Shown here: piece after piece, positions 16,732-25,588 of the stretch
How positions within the stretch are numbered: the first letter of the stretch is position 1
Layout: every line of letters begins with the position of its first letter
Assembly (NCBI RefSeq): GCF_002251945.1
Contig: NZ_NDHW01000084.1
Coordinates: forward strand, 21,742-85,741
Length of the DNA: 64,000 bases
Direction of reading: 5' to 3'
Source: Pseudanabaena sp. SR411
Lineage (GTDB): Bacteria > Cyanobacteriota > Cyanobacteriia > Pseudanabaenales > Pseudanabaenaceae
Translations under genes and position numbers: made by a program
The notes under the pieces: model-generated
What the model was told of the DNA's origin: nothing
The model's database searches: none
What the model saw: only the letters and a program-made list of their open reading frames with translations

Positions 16732-17760
16732 ATCAATATGTTCTTGAACAACAGCAAAAAAATTGAACTTCAGATTTGACTATACCAATTCTGAATCTTT
16801 TGTGGTTTGACAAGTTAGGGGAAGAGCTTATCATTCGGTCAAGCTTTCCCCCTAACTATTTAGGATTGCCATACATTATACTCATCAACAAAAAATTTCT
16901 CTAAATCTGACTCCTTCAAATAACTTATTGTTTCGGAATAGATTTCTAACAATTTGCCATTTAATCTAGTTATTAGAAAATTTAGGGTTTAGGATGATTT
17001 AGATTTGTTTCTTTTGTTTAATTTAATATAGTAAAATTGCTGTGCAAGTATGCAGTAATTTTCATTGTGAATTCTAAACTTGTAATGAGAAAGACACTCA
17101 TAAATCTAAAATCACTATTTCTATGATTTTGCTTATGACAGACTCTGCTCAATAATGGTTTTAGCCAAATAATCCGATTAGGTAAAACTAGGGTCTTTTT
17201 TGCCTAAAGTAAATTTACTCTTGCAGCAATCCTAAATGGTTTGTGTAAGATCAACCCTTCGGACTAATTTTCCACAAGCCAAAAAATCTACAAATAATTT
17301 AAGACTTCTATTTACACATTATATAATTTGTATAAAGTAGAGTCATGGTACTAAAAGCTTATTTTTAGAAGTATGCGTTAGTTTATTTGTAAAATTTAAT
17401 TGTAAATATATAGCAATCCTAAATAGTTTGTGAGAGTGCGCTCTTTTGGGGCGCACTCTCACAAACCTCCAACTCTTACAACTCATTACTATGGGGAGAA
17501 ACTCCAAAACCCTCTTGTTATCTAGATTTCGGCGGTTTGAACTTGACAACGGCTAAAACCATTGCTTGACAAGAGGTTTAACCAAATAGCGGAACCATTG
17601 CCTAGGACTGGTACAGAACAGAAAGCGCAAAAGAGCTTAAGCAGAGCAAAGCCGCCATATTTTCTGAGCTTTTGTCAAATTTTGCCAAGTTTGACAAATA
17701 GGTTGTATAAAAGCTGTATAACCCCTAGCACTCTCCGAAAAATCTAACCGACAAATTAAG
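16732..17760. other. 1-kb spacer without a supportable gene
   Basis: Short frames here lack family features and overlap hairpins, so I call none coding. It holds a hairpin at 16813-16857 (AGTTAGGGG...CCCCTAACT), three copies of GCAATCCTAAAT (inverted at about 16857-16869, direct near 17226 and 17413, the latter two followed by RGTTTGTG), and a hairpin at 17426-17466. It may contain the 5' regions of both flanking genes and remnants of dispersed repeats. Confidence 0.5.
17426..17466. repeat. Palindrome in the empty spacer
   Basis: Arms of 16 bp, GTTTGTGAGAGTGCGC and its complement, around TCTTTTGGG. It directly follows one of the GCAATCCTAAAT copies and is not at a recognisable gene end, suggesting a decayed gene or a mobile hairpin. 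Confidence 0.6.
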
Positions 17761-18384
17761 ATGCCAGCTTTTAAAATTTTTGATAACGATATTGATTTTG
17801 AAACTCTTCAAGAATATCTTGGCTGCGAGGCGATCGCCATTGATACTGAAGCGATGGGATTGATTCCTCGACGCGATCGCCTATGCTTAATCCAAATTTG
17901 CAATGATGATGAGACTGTAAGTTTAGTCAGAATGGCTCAGGGTATTAAAGATGCGCCCAACCTAAAGTATTTGTTTGAAGCCCCTGAAGTTAATAAAGTT
18001 TTCCATTTTGCGAGGTTTGATGTAGCGATGCTGGAAGCACATCTCGGCATTGCCACGCATCCAATTTTCTGCACTAAAATTGCTAGCAAACTGGCTAGAA
18101 CATATACCGATAAGCATGGTTTAAAGGAATTGGTACGCGAACTTGAAAAAATTGAACTAGATAAAACTTCGCAATCATCAGACTGGGGAAATGTCCAAGT
18201 TCTGTCAGAAGCCCAACTACAGTATGCAGCTAATGACGTTCGATATTTATTATCTGTTTATCGTAAACTGATTGATATGCTGATTCGGGAAAATCGCTAT
18301 GATTTAGCGAAAGCTTGCTTTGCCCATATTCCTACCCTCGTTTACTTAGATTTACTAGGATATGCGGATGTTTTTGCTCATTAA
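17761..18384 (+). CDS. Ribonuclease D-like 3'-5' exonuclease
   Basis: 207 residues, only the DEDD exonuclease domain. Exo motifs are seen: AIDTEAMGL (DxE), FHFARFDVAML (second Asp) and YAANDVRYLL (YxxxD, the DEDDy class). It lacks the HRDC domain of E. coli RNase D, as is usual for short cyanobacterial homologues. Likely role: 3' trimming of small RNAs or tRNAs in the cytoplasm. ATG at 17761 starts right at the conserved domain. Confidence 0.9.
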   Translation: MPAFKIFDNDIDFETLQEYLGCEAIAIDTEAMGLIPRRDRLCLIQICNDDETVSLVRMAQGIKDAPNLKYLFEAPEVNKVFHFARFDVAMLEAHLGIATHPIFCTKIASKLARTYTDKHGLKELVRELEKIELDKTSQSSDWGNVQVLSEAQLQYAANDVRYLLSVYRKLIDMLIRENRYDLAKACFAHIPTLVYLDLLGYADVFAH

Positions 18385-18436
18385 TGCAATATCGCTGACT
18401 TATATAGCAACGCAAGAGATAACTAGAACAAATCAA

Positions 18437-18487
18437 AACCCAAGAGATGAGTGGCGGCGCGAAGCGCCGCCACTCATCTCTTGGGTT
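18437..18487. repeat. Palindrome, AACCCAARAGAG family
   Basis: Perfect 24-bp arms from AACCCAAGAG to GGCGGCGC with loop GAA. Left flank TAACTAGAACAAATCAAA resembles that of the 27807 copy. Family members are at 25510, 27807, 31599 and 62883. Confidence 0.8.
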
Positions 18488-18637
18488 GCTATGGCAATGT
18501 CTATCTTCTGTAGATTTATTGTACTTTTTGCGACTACAGTCAAGATCAAAAAATGCGAAAAATAGTTTCACTAAACGAACATTATTAAACTAAGCATTTT
18601 TGATCGATCAAAGTGATTGATCCCTATTTTCTAAACT

Positions 18638-19969
18638 ATGCAACATCAAACTATCAAAGGATTTCGAGCCAGTTTTCTAGATGCAATCGCCGATCCATTT
18701 TATGCCCCAGAAGCTGATTGTATACGCTACTTTCCCGATGGTTTGCTGATAGTTGAAAATGGCAAAGTCAAAGATCTTGGTAATTACCAAGATCTGCAAA
18801 CGAAATATGCAGATCTTCCGATCACAGAGTATCGCGATCGCCTAATTGTCTCAGGATTCATCGATACGCATATTCATTTTCCGCAGACGGAGATGATTGC
18901 TTCCTATGGAGAGCAGTTATTAGAATGGCTAAGTACCTATACATTCCCCACAGAACGGAAGTTTGCTGATCGCAATTATGCCTTGGAGATTGCCTCTATC
19001 TTTCTCAATGAGTTATTGAGAAATGGAACTACAACTGCCTTGGTATTTACCGCAGTATTTCCACAATCGACGGATGCTTTTTTTGAAGAAGCGCAGCGTC
19101 GTAATTTGCGGATGATTGCTGGCAAGGTAATGATGGATCGTAATGCTCCAGAATTTTTAAGAGATACAGCCTTATCTTCCTATCTAGAAACTAAGCAGCT
19201 AATTGAGAAATGGCACAAGTGCGATCGCTTACTTTATGCAGTTACGCCGAGATTTGCACTGACATCGACACCAGAACAATTAACTAATATCGGTAAACTT
19301 TTGCAGGAATTTCCTGATGTTTATCTACATACGCATCTTTCAGAGAATGTGAAAGAAGTGGAAGCGGTTGTTGCTGAATTTCCTGAAAGCGATGGTTATT
19401 TGGATGTCTATGATCGTGCAGGTTTAGTGACTGAAAGATCAGTATTTGCTCACGGAGTCCAACTTACTGATCGCGAATTTGCGAGATTATCAGAAGCAAA
19501 ATCGGCGATCGCCTTTTGTCCAACTTCCAATCTGTTTTTGGGAAGCGGACTATTCAAATTAGAAAAAGCTAAATCTTTAGAAACTCCTGTGAAAGTCGGA
19601 TTAGGAACCGATGTGGGTGCAGGAACCAGTTTTTCGATTTTGAAAACTGCTAGTGCTGCCTATCAAGTTGCCCAGTTGCGATCGCAAAAGTTGTCAGCAT
19701 TTCAAGCATTATTTCTGGCGACTTTGGGGGGGGCAAGAGCGTTATGTCTTGAGGATAAATTAGGTAATTTTGAAATTGGGAAGGAAGCTGATTTTGTGGT
19801 GCTAAATCTGCGCTCAACACCAATTATGGCGTTAAGAAATCAATCTTCAGAAGCGATCGCAACCACACTTGCCGAGATCTCCGATCAACTATTTGCGACG
19901 ATCATTATGGGTGATGATCGGGCGATCGCGGCGACTTACATCATGGGCGAATTAGCTCACGCAGCATAA
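18638..19969 (+). CDS. guaD: Guanine deaminase
   Basis: 443 residues, amidohydrolase fold. It hydrolyses guanine to xanthine and ammonia in purine salvage or degradation. Seen: GFIDTHIHFPQTEMIASYGEQLLEWL (zinc HxH and guanine-pocket residues), HTHLSENVKEVEAV, AHGVQLTDREF and GLGTDVGAGTSFSI (metal Asp). Full length for the family. The final codons and stop form one arm of the following palindrome. Confidence 0.95.
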   Translation: MQHQTIKGFRASFLDAIADPFYAPEADCIRYFPDGLLIVENGKVKDLGNYQDLQTKYADLPITEYRDRLIVSGFIDTHIHFPQTEMIASYGEQLLEWLSTYTFPTERKFADRNYALEIASIFLNELLRNGTTTALVFTAVFPQSTDAFFEEAQRRNLRMIAGKVMMDRNAPEFLRDTALSSYLETKQLIEKWHKCDRLLYAVTPRFALTSTPEQLTNIGKLLQEFPDVYLHTHLSENVKEVEAVVAEFPESDGYLDVYDRAGLVTERSVFAHGVQLTDREFARLSEAKSAIAFCPTSNLFLGSGLFKLEKAKSLETPVKVGLGTDVGAGTSFSILKTASAAYQVAQLRSQKLSAFQALFLATLGGARALCLEDKLGNFEIGKEADFVVLNLRSTPIMALRNQSSEAIATTLAEISDQLFATIIMGDDRAIAATYIMGELAHAA

Positions 19970-19995
19970 AAGGCGCAACGAGCCCTTTATGCTGC
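19961..19995. terminator. Palindrome between guaD and asnS
   Basis: GCAGCATAAAAGG and CCTTTATGCTGC pair with one bulged A. The left arm includes the last two Ala codons and the TAA of guaD; the asnS stop (19996-19998) abuts the right arm. Convergent genes. Confidence 0.7.
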
Positions 19996-21396
19996 CTAAA
20001 ACTCTGCACTTTGAGGAAATCGAGGAAAAGGAATTACATCGCGAATATTTCCCATGCCTGTGATGAACTGCACTAGACGTTCAAAACCTAGCCCAAAACC
20101 AGCATGAGGCACAGTGCCATAACGACGCAGATCGAGATACCACCAATAATCTTCAGGATTTAGACCAACACTGCGAATTCTGGTTTCTAATACATCAAGG
20201 CGTTCTTCACGTTGCGAACCGCCGATAATTTCTCCAACTCCCGGAGCGAGAATATCCATTGCGCGTACTGTTTGGCGATCGCTTGCAGTATCTTCATTCA
20301 CTCGCATGTAAAATGCTTTAATTCCCAGTGGATAATCCATCACGATCACGGGCTTTTGGAAATGTTCTTCTGCTAAAAATCGCTCATGCTCCGATTGCAG
20401 ATCTAATCCCCACGACACTGGAAATTCAAAGGTTTTACTGCTCTTTTCGAGAATGGCGATCGCTTCTGTATAGGTAATTCGCTCAAATTTTTCATCAATG
20501 ATCTTGCGGGCATTGGTCATTACTTGAGCATTTACTCGTTCTTGGAAAAACTCCATATCTTCTGGACAAGTTTCCAAAACATAATTGAAAATATATTTAA
20601 GAAAATCTTCGGCTAGATCCGCATCACCTTCGAGATCACAAAAGGCAACTTCTGGTTCAATCATCCAAAACTCGGCAAGGTGGCGCGAAGTATTCGAGTT
20701 CTCGGCGCGGAAAGTGGGGCCAAAAGTATAGACATTAGAAAAGGCGGTTGCCATGATTTCGGCTTCTAGTTGACCACTGACCGTTAAAAAAGCTGGCTTC
20801 CCAAAAAAGTCTTGAGTGAAATCAACGGGCTTACCCGCCGCTGCTACTTTATTTAAGTCAAAGGTGGTGACACCAAACATTTCACCCGCACCTTCACAAT
20901 CGCTAGCAGTGACAATTGGTGTATGTACCCATAAAAACCCCCGTTCTTGAAAAAATTTGTGAATTGCAAAGGCACAAGCATTTCTCACGCGAAATACGGC
21001 CCCAAACATATTTGTACGGGGACGCAAATGCGCGATCGTCCGAAGAAATTCGATCGAGTGACGTTTTTTTTGCAAAGGATAGGTTTCAGGATCAGCAGTG
21101 CCAAAAACCGCGATCGCTGTAGCTTGCATTTCTACCCTTTGTCCTTTGCCCATGGACTCAACTAAAGTGCCAGACACCTCAATCGATGTGCCTGTAGTTA
21201 TTTGCTTAATTAGCGTTTCATAGTCATCTATCGTCTGCGGTAAAACTATTTGTAATCCCTGTAGTGATGAACCATCATTTAGTTCTAAGAAAGTAATTTC
21301 CTTACCTTCACGCTTTGTCCGCACCCAACCACGTACGATATAGGACTGACTAGTTAGACCGCTACGTAATAAATCGATGATTCTTGCAAATAACAT
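19996..21396 (-). CDS. asnS: Asparaginyl-tRNA synthetase
   Basis: 466 residues, class IIb aminoacyl-tRNA synthetase. An N-terminal OB fold for the anticodon ([25 protein letters not shown]) precedes the catalytic domain with motif 2 ([26 protein letters not shown]) and motif 3 ([15 protein letters not shown]). The AENSNTSRH sequence separates AsnRS from AspRS. ATG at 21396 gives full length. Confidence 0.97.
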   Translation of the reverse strand: MLFARIIDLLRSGLTSQSYIVRGWVRTKREGKEITFLELNDGSSLQGLQIVLPQTIDDYETLIKQITTGTSIEVSGTLVESMGKGQRVEMQATAIAVFGTADPETYPLQKKRHSIEFLRTIAHLRPRTNMFGAVFRVRNACAFAIHKFFQERGFLWVHTPIVTASDCEGAGEMFGVTTFDLNKVAAAGKPVDFTQDFFGKPAFLTVSGQLEAEIMATAFSNVYTFGPTFRAENSNTSRHLAEFWMIEPEVAFCDLEGDADLAEDFLKYIFNYVLETCPEDMEFFQERVNAQVMTNARKIIDEKFERITYTEAIAILEKSSKTFEFPVSWGLDLQSEHERFLAEEHFQKPVIVMDYPLGIKAFYMRVNEDTASDRQTVRAMDILAPGVGEIIGGSQREERLDVLETRIRSVGLNPEDYWWYLDLRRYGTVPHAGFGLGFERLVQFITGMGNIRDVIPFPRFPQSAEF

Positions 21397-21705
21397 ACGC
21401 TAGAAATAATTGCTAGAAATAACTGTGAGTAGTTTGTAGAGCAATGAAATCAGCGATCGCATAGCTCAGGCAAGTATCCTAACATTTTGGCGGATGGTAC
21501 TGTCAGAAATCTGAGATGTTCCCCTTTAGAAAAATCCCCTAAATATATAAATATATGTAGTTAGCCTCTTTTCATAATCAAAATTTAGTACTTGAAAAAT
21601 GAATGGGCTTAAACCGAACTCAAAATAAAATCAGAATGAAAATAAAATTAATATCTTAAAAAATCTTAGAATTAAAAAAAATCCAATGCCTCATCTTCTA
21701 GCGAA
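21397..21705. other. AT-rich spacer, nothing recognised
   Basis: 309 bases upstream of asnS and downstream of the 69-residue gene. No hairpin, repeat or frame stands out. It presumably contains the asnS promoter. Confidence 0.4.
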
Positions 21706-21915
21706 CTAGTTCTGATATGCCATTTCTCGAATTAAGGGTAGGCGATTGCTGATGTAGTCGCTGAGATCATTTTGTTGATGAGAGTCAAGCGAAGAACGTT
21801 GTTGGACTTGTTCAACTAACCAGCTCATCAGTCCATCATCATCAAGATTTAAGAGTAGATTTGGCTGTGCTTGGCTAACTGAGTCCCAGAAGAGGCGTAT
21901 GATAGCAGGTGTCAT
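21706..21915 (-). CDS. Small conserved hypothetical protein
   Basis: 69 residues, helical and acidic, with LFWDSVSQAQPNLLLNLDDDGLMSWLVEQV. No family name recalled with confidence. Codon use and the Leu/Asp/Gln composition look like real coding in cyanobacteria, and AAGGTTAAGG lies close upstream of its ATG on the minus strand. No signal peptide. Role unknown. Confidence 0.6.
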   Translation of the reverse strand: MTPAIIRLFWDSVSQAQPNLLLNLDDDGLMSWLVEQVQQRSSLDSHQQNDLSDYISNRLPLIREMAYQN

Positions 21916-22030
21916 GACTATTTACCTTAACCTTAATATTGTTCTAACATTTTATAGGTTAATACATTTACTCGTTAGTACTGTCAAAAATCACACAAAA
22001 TGAAATAAAAGACACCTCTCTTAAGATTGA

Positions 22031-22068
22031 TTGATAAATATTGATGAATATTGATCAATATTTATCAA
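22031..22068. promoter_or_regulatory. AT-rich palindrome upstream of pgl
   Basis: 15-bp perfect arms TTGATAAATATTGAT and ATCAATATTTATCAA around GAATATTG, 64 bases before the pgl start. Unlike the gene-end palindromes it has no GC core and lies in a 5' region, so an operator or a 5' leader hairpin is possible. Overlapping TTGAT/ATCAA units also look like a simple AT repeat. Confidence 0.4.
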
Positions 22069-22131
22069 AAAATATACAAAACGCATCATTTACTCCATTC
22101 CCACCATTTCTTCGCTACAGAGGTATTTTTT

Positions 22132-22842
22132 ATGGCTAGACAAGTAGAAATTTGGAACGATCGCGCTGAAATTGCCTCAAGAGCATTGTTATTGTGTCAG
22201 CTTGCCTACGATGAAGCACTCTCTAAAGGGGAACGTTTTACCATTGTTGCTGCAGGTGGTAGTACACCTCGTGTTCTGTATGAACTCTTAGCAAATAAAG
22301 AATGGGACTGGTCAAAGGTTCATGTTTTTTGGGGAGATGAGCGCTATGTACCTGTCAGCGATCCACAAAGTAATGAAGGGATGACTCGCCAAGCATGGCT
22401 GAATCATGTAGCTATTCCTGAGTCAAATATTCATGCAGTCCCTACTGATGCTGCTGATCCCGCGATCGCTGCCGCCCAATATGAGCAGCATATTCAAGAA
22501 TTTTTTGGTGTCAGTGGAGGAGAATTCCCTCAATTCGATCTGATTTTGCTGGGTATGGGGGACGACGGACATACAGCCTCGCTATTTCCGCACACTAAGG
22601 CTCTCAAAGTTGGCGATCGCCTTATAACAGTGGGCGAAAAAGATGGACAACCTCGGATCACCATGACTGTTCCTTTAATTAATCAGGCGAAAGAGATTAT
22701 TTTCATGATCGAAGGTGCTGCTAAGGCAAAATCTTTAACTGCGGTGTTAGCACCTCAAGGGGATGTTAATCAATATCCATCACGATTGATTACTGGTAAT
22801 ACTATTTGGCTATGCGATCGCACAGCCATGAAAACCAAATAA
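22132..22842 (+). CDS. pgl: 6-phosphogluconolactonase
   Basis: 236 residues from the ATG at 22132, chosen because AGAGG lies about nine bases upstream and family similarity begins there; a longer frame from 22051 adds a non-conserved stretch. Pgl hydrolyses 6-phosphogluconolactone in the oxidative pentose phosphate pathway, a main NADPH source in the dark. Seen: AAGGSTPRVLYELL, VHVFWGDERYVP, SNEGMTRQAWL, and LLGMGDDGHTASLFPHT. Confidence 0.93.
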   Translation: MARQVEIWNDRAEIASRALLLCQLAYDEALSKGERFTIVAAGGSTPRVLYELLANKEWDWSKVHVFWGDERYVPVSDPQSNEGMTRQAWLNHVAIPESNIHAVPTDAADPAIAAAQYEQHIQEFFGVSGGEFPQFDLILLGMGDDGHTASLFPHTKALKVGDRLITVGEKDGQPRITMTVPLINQAKEIIFMIEGAAKAKSLTAVLAPQGDVNQYPSRLITGNTIWLCDRTAMKTK

Positions 22843-22878
22843 TTGATGGTGGCGCAAAGCGCCACCATCAATTATTTG
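22836..22878. terminator. Palindrome at the pgl 3' end
   Basis: Perfect 20-bp arms, loop AAA, core GGTGGCGC. It includes the pgl TAA (22840-22842). The next gene starts 32 bases downstream in the same direction. Confidence 0.8.
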
Positions 22879-22909
22879 ATTGTTAAGATATTTTTGCTCA
22901 ATAAAAAAC

Positions 22910-23164
22910 GTGTCTAAACTAAATTCTGAACAGTACGATCGCCTAAGACGTGAAGCCAAATCCCCCTATCGCGGACTCCGCATATTTATTTATATAGCCT
23001 TTGCAGGATCGGGATTTATTGGTGCGGTCATCTTTTTCGCGAGATTAATTGCTGGAAATGGAGATTTAGAAGCCAATTTAGGAAACTTAGCTTTACAAAT
23101 TGGAGTATTAGCTTTAATGCTCTGGCTATATCGTATTGATCGCAGCAAAAAAAATAAGAATTAG
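22910..23164 (+). CDS. DUF3493 membrane protein
   Basis: 84 residues from a GTG at 22910, preferred because the family motif LRREAKSPYRGLRIFIYIAF begins near it; an ATG at 22880 would add ten unrelated residues and lies inside the pgl 3' palindrome area. Two membrane helices follow. Relatives in plants (LPA3) assist photosystem II assembly with CP43; a similar role here is inference. Confidence 0.8.
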   Translation: MSKLNSEQYDRLRREAKSPYRGLRIFIYIAFAGSGFIGAVIFFARLIAGNGDLEANLGNLALQIGVLALMLWLYRIDRSKKNKN

Positions 23165-23190
23165 TGGTGCGGCTCGAAGCGCCACTAATT
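23160..23190 (+). terminator. Imperfect hairpin after the DUF3493 gene
   Basis: TTAGTGGTGC and GCGCCACTAA pair with one T-G; it contains the TAG stop (23162-23164) and is followed by TTTCTT. Confidence 0.6.
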
Positions 23191-23364
23191 TCTTGGGGTT
23201 AAAGATATAAATTTATGAACTTGAACTTTTTTGTAAGTATTATGTCAATTGCTATAATGTCTAAATAATTTTAATTTTGATTTCTTTGCAATTCCCAAAA
23301 AATTTGCAATTAGTCTAAACTGAATATTTTTTAACCTTAGAAACACTTCAATTTCATATTAGGT

Positions 23365-24426
23365 TTGGGACGGCTTGATATGCAAAGTTGCAAAAATGCA
23401 ATAGAGGAACTGGTAATTGCAGAAATTGATTTACAAATCTCTCACTTACCGCAATATCGACGCGATCAGATTAATTTAAGCGAAGTCGCAGCCTATGCGC
23501 TCAATCGCCTGCCACCGATGTATGCCACATCGAAAGTAGGATGGCTGAGGCAGCGCAAAAAGGCTGCCACCGAAATGCGATCGCAAATTGAATCGGCAGT
23601 ACGTCGGGCGCTCGTAAGTGTGAAACCTGACGCACTAAGAGACGTAAGACCTCTACCATCACAGGAGGTAGCTAGTCATGCGCGATCGCTGGCAGCCCTC
23701 CAACAAATCTTAGGCGCAGAAAATGCCTCTTGGAAAGATATTCCTACCGCTCTAGAGAATGCCTTGATTACAGTCAAGCTCAAAAGTGCCGTGAGCAATA
23801 CTTATATAGTCACAGGTAAACGCGAGGCAATTGCAGGTCGAGATGAAACTGCTTTTGGACGTAAGCCACCTGAAATTTCTTGGAAAGGCAGACAGGTTCA
23901 AACATCAATCAATCCTAGTCGGGATGAGCAGAAGGCTAAAGATTTTCAAACCTATATGGTGGATGTCAATTATCAATTTAGCAATGTACTAGAAAAATTA
24001 GTATTGTCGCTTGCCTATCACCAAATTCAGAAATTACATCCTGCGATCGCCGAAACAGTCGATCTAGGCGAGGCAACTGCCTATGTATTAAATCGATTAC
24101 CTCCAATGTATGCAACCTCAGAGAAAGGCTATAAATCATTGAGACTGAGGGCGCGAGAAGTATATGGAAAAGAAGTTGTGGCGGTTCTCAAAGAAGCGAT
24201 CGCTGTTTGTGTAGAGTCTCCAAATTTAGAAAAAATCCCTCTACCTTTGGCACGTTTTGAGGCGGAACTGGAAGAATCACTGGAGCAAGTGAGTTGGATC
24301 TTGCAACGTGATGATATTAATTGGCGCAATGCTCCATTTATCGTTGAAGAATGTCTACATAAAGTTGTGAACAATGAAATGGAATGGCGTAAACGCAGTG
24401 ATTACAACTATCCATACGCTACATAG
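23365..24426 (+). CDS. Tandem ComFB-domain protein
   Basis: 353 residues with two ComFB (late competence development) repeats. Each has an acidic helix, then the signature AYxLNRLPPMYATS (residues about 46-60 and 235-250) and a following R/K-rich helix. Between them lie Arg-rich and Gly-poor linkers. ComFB proteins in cyanobacteria have been reported as cyclic-dinucleotide (c-di-GMP or related) receptors linked to cell size and competence; that is family knowledge, not shown here. The ATG at 23365 is used; an ATG at 23380 (MQSCKNAIEELV) is a plausible alternative. Two copies in one protein could bind as a built-in dimer. Confidence 0.88.
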   Translation: MGRLDMQSCKNAIEELVIAEIDLQISHLPQYRRDQINLSEVAAYALNRLPPMYATSKVGWLRQRKKAATEMRSQIESAVRRALVSVKPDALRDVRPLPSQEVASHARSLAALQQILGAENASWKDIPTALENALITVKLKSAVSNTYIVTGKREAIAGRDETAFGRKPPEISWKGRQVQTSINPSRDEQKAKDFQTYMVDVNYQFSNVLEKLVLSLAYHQIQKLHPAIAETVDLGEATAYVLNRLPPMYATSEKGYKSLRLRAREVYGKEVVAVLKEAIAVCVESPNLEKIPLPLARFEAELEESLEQVSWILQRDDINWRNAPFIVEECLHKVVNNEMEWRKRSDYNYPYAT

Positions 24427-24455
24427 AGTAATGCCCTGCGCGGAATGCGGGGCAT
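24427..24455. terminator. Weak hairpin between convergent genes
   Basis: ATGCCCTGC and GCGGGGCAT pair imperfectly around GCGGAAT just after the ComFB stop. Shorter and less regular than the other gene-end palindromes. Confidence 0.45.
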
Positions 24456-24463
24456 CGCTACAC

Positions 24464-25315
24464 TTATCTTGATGGGCTATATTTCATGATTTGTGGGATT
24501 GACTGCTTAGAGTTAATTAAGCTTGCATTGTTTACGTTATATTTACCAATACATTTCTTCTTAGGATAACTTTCGATTATTTGATCTAACATTGCTAGCC
24601 GCTCATGTAAAGCTTCTCTATCATTAGGATTTGCATCAATCCATGTGGTATACGCATCAAGAGCATCATACCAATAAAGATTTTCGGCAAAGATTCTCGC
24701 CTTCTCTAAATGCGTAGAAGCAGCTTTAACTTTCTCGATTACTGAAGGATTACTTTCTCGCTTGATAATTGCTCTAATGTCAATTTGATTAGTAACGTCG
24801 CTATTGTCTTGACTGCTAGGTTGCATATAACGAATATGCCAACTATAGGTTTTATTTACTTCAAGAGAAGGAGCGTTGGCTGGCAGCTCAAATCGATATA
24901 GCCCAGACTTGACTTGAGGAGTTAATTCTGACCGAGAACGAAAAATTGATTTTGCATTACGAGCAAACCCATCCCTCACGAAAAAATCCACATAAAAATT
25001 ATTGCTATAACTTACTGCTGTGGAATTTTTAGGTGCTAGTGACTTATGCTCGATATACCAATAAAAAGTTGGATGCTCTGAAAGTGTTCTTGCTCCGTCG
25101 TCTGGAGCAAGCAGATCGATAGAAACAAGATTAGCTAAATCTGCACATCTGACCTGTCCAATATGAGATTGATTTCGGACTACTCCTAAACCGTAGGAAC
25201 TATTGCTTTTTGATTGCCCTGCGACTTGCCCACACCAACTAATTGCGCCAAGGAATATTGTCACAAACACTAATTTAGGGTATTGGAATAGCGATCGCCA
25301 AATGTAAAGTTTCAT
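24464..25315 (-). CDS. DUF928 exported protein
   Basis: 283 residues. An N-terminal hydrophobic segment (KLVFVTIFLGAISWCGQVAG) is a probable signal peptide. The DUF928 core follows, with LLAPDDGARTLSEHPTFYWYI, a beta-rich central part, and near the C-terminus YDALDAYTTWIDANPNDREA, a TPR-like helical pair. DUF928 proteins occur next to CHASE2 or filamentous haemagglutinin-like genes in cyanobacteria; no such partner is here. Function unknown, probably periplasmic. Confidence 0.8.
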   Translation of the reverse strand: MKLYIWRSLFQYPKLVFVTIFLGAISWCGQVAGQSKSNSSYGLGVVRNQSHIGQVRCADLANLVSIDLLAPDDGARTLSEHPTFYWYIEHKSLAPKNSTAVSYSNNFYVDFFVRDGFARNAKSIFRSRSELTPQVKSGLYRFELPANAPSLEVNKTYSWHIRYMQPSSQDNSDVTNQIDIRAIIKRESNPSVIEKVKAASTHLEKARIFAENLYWYDALDAYTTWIDANPNDREALHERLAMLDQIIESYPKKKCIGKYNVNNASLINSKQSIPQIMKYSPSR

Positions 25316-25509
25316 CTTTACTTATTCCCTAATAGTAAATATTCATTATTTACTAACTACTATTGGCAAATTATACCAATTTAAAACTTTTGCCTAAATA
25401 AGTAGTCATAATTAAATATAAATCTCAAAAACTTGTACAGCTTGATAAGTGAGCTATACAGGTTTTAAATTTGTTTCTTAATTACGCCAAATCACTTAGA
25501 TATAGTAGC

Positions 25510-25560
25510 AACCCAAAAGAGCAATGGCGGCGCTTCGCGCCGCCATTGCTCTTTTGGGTT
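25510..25560. repeat. Palindrome, AACCCAARAGAG family
   Basis: Perfect 24-bp arms from AACCCAAAAGAG to GGCGGCGC, loop TTC. The flanks TATAGTAG (left) and GCATTGCTATAAG (right) resemble flanks of the copies at 18437 and 27807. It lies just beyond the 3' end of the solute-binding protein gene. Confidence 0.8.
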
Positions 25561-25588
25561 TTGATTACTCAAGCATTGCTATAAGTGT

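Noticed and set aside
17343-17747. Two short frames (minus 17343-17549, plus 17562-17747)
   Set aside because: No family features, they overlap hairpins and repeat copies, and composition looks non-coding.
18362-18571. Short frames on both strands over the 18437 palindrome
   Set aside because: Open frames on both strands arise from the palindrome itself and have near-identical middles, which shows they are artefacts.
22051-22131. Upstream ATG at 22051 for pgl
   Set aside because: The added residues overlap an AT-rich palindrome and are not part of the family; a ribosome site precedes 22132.
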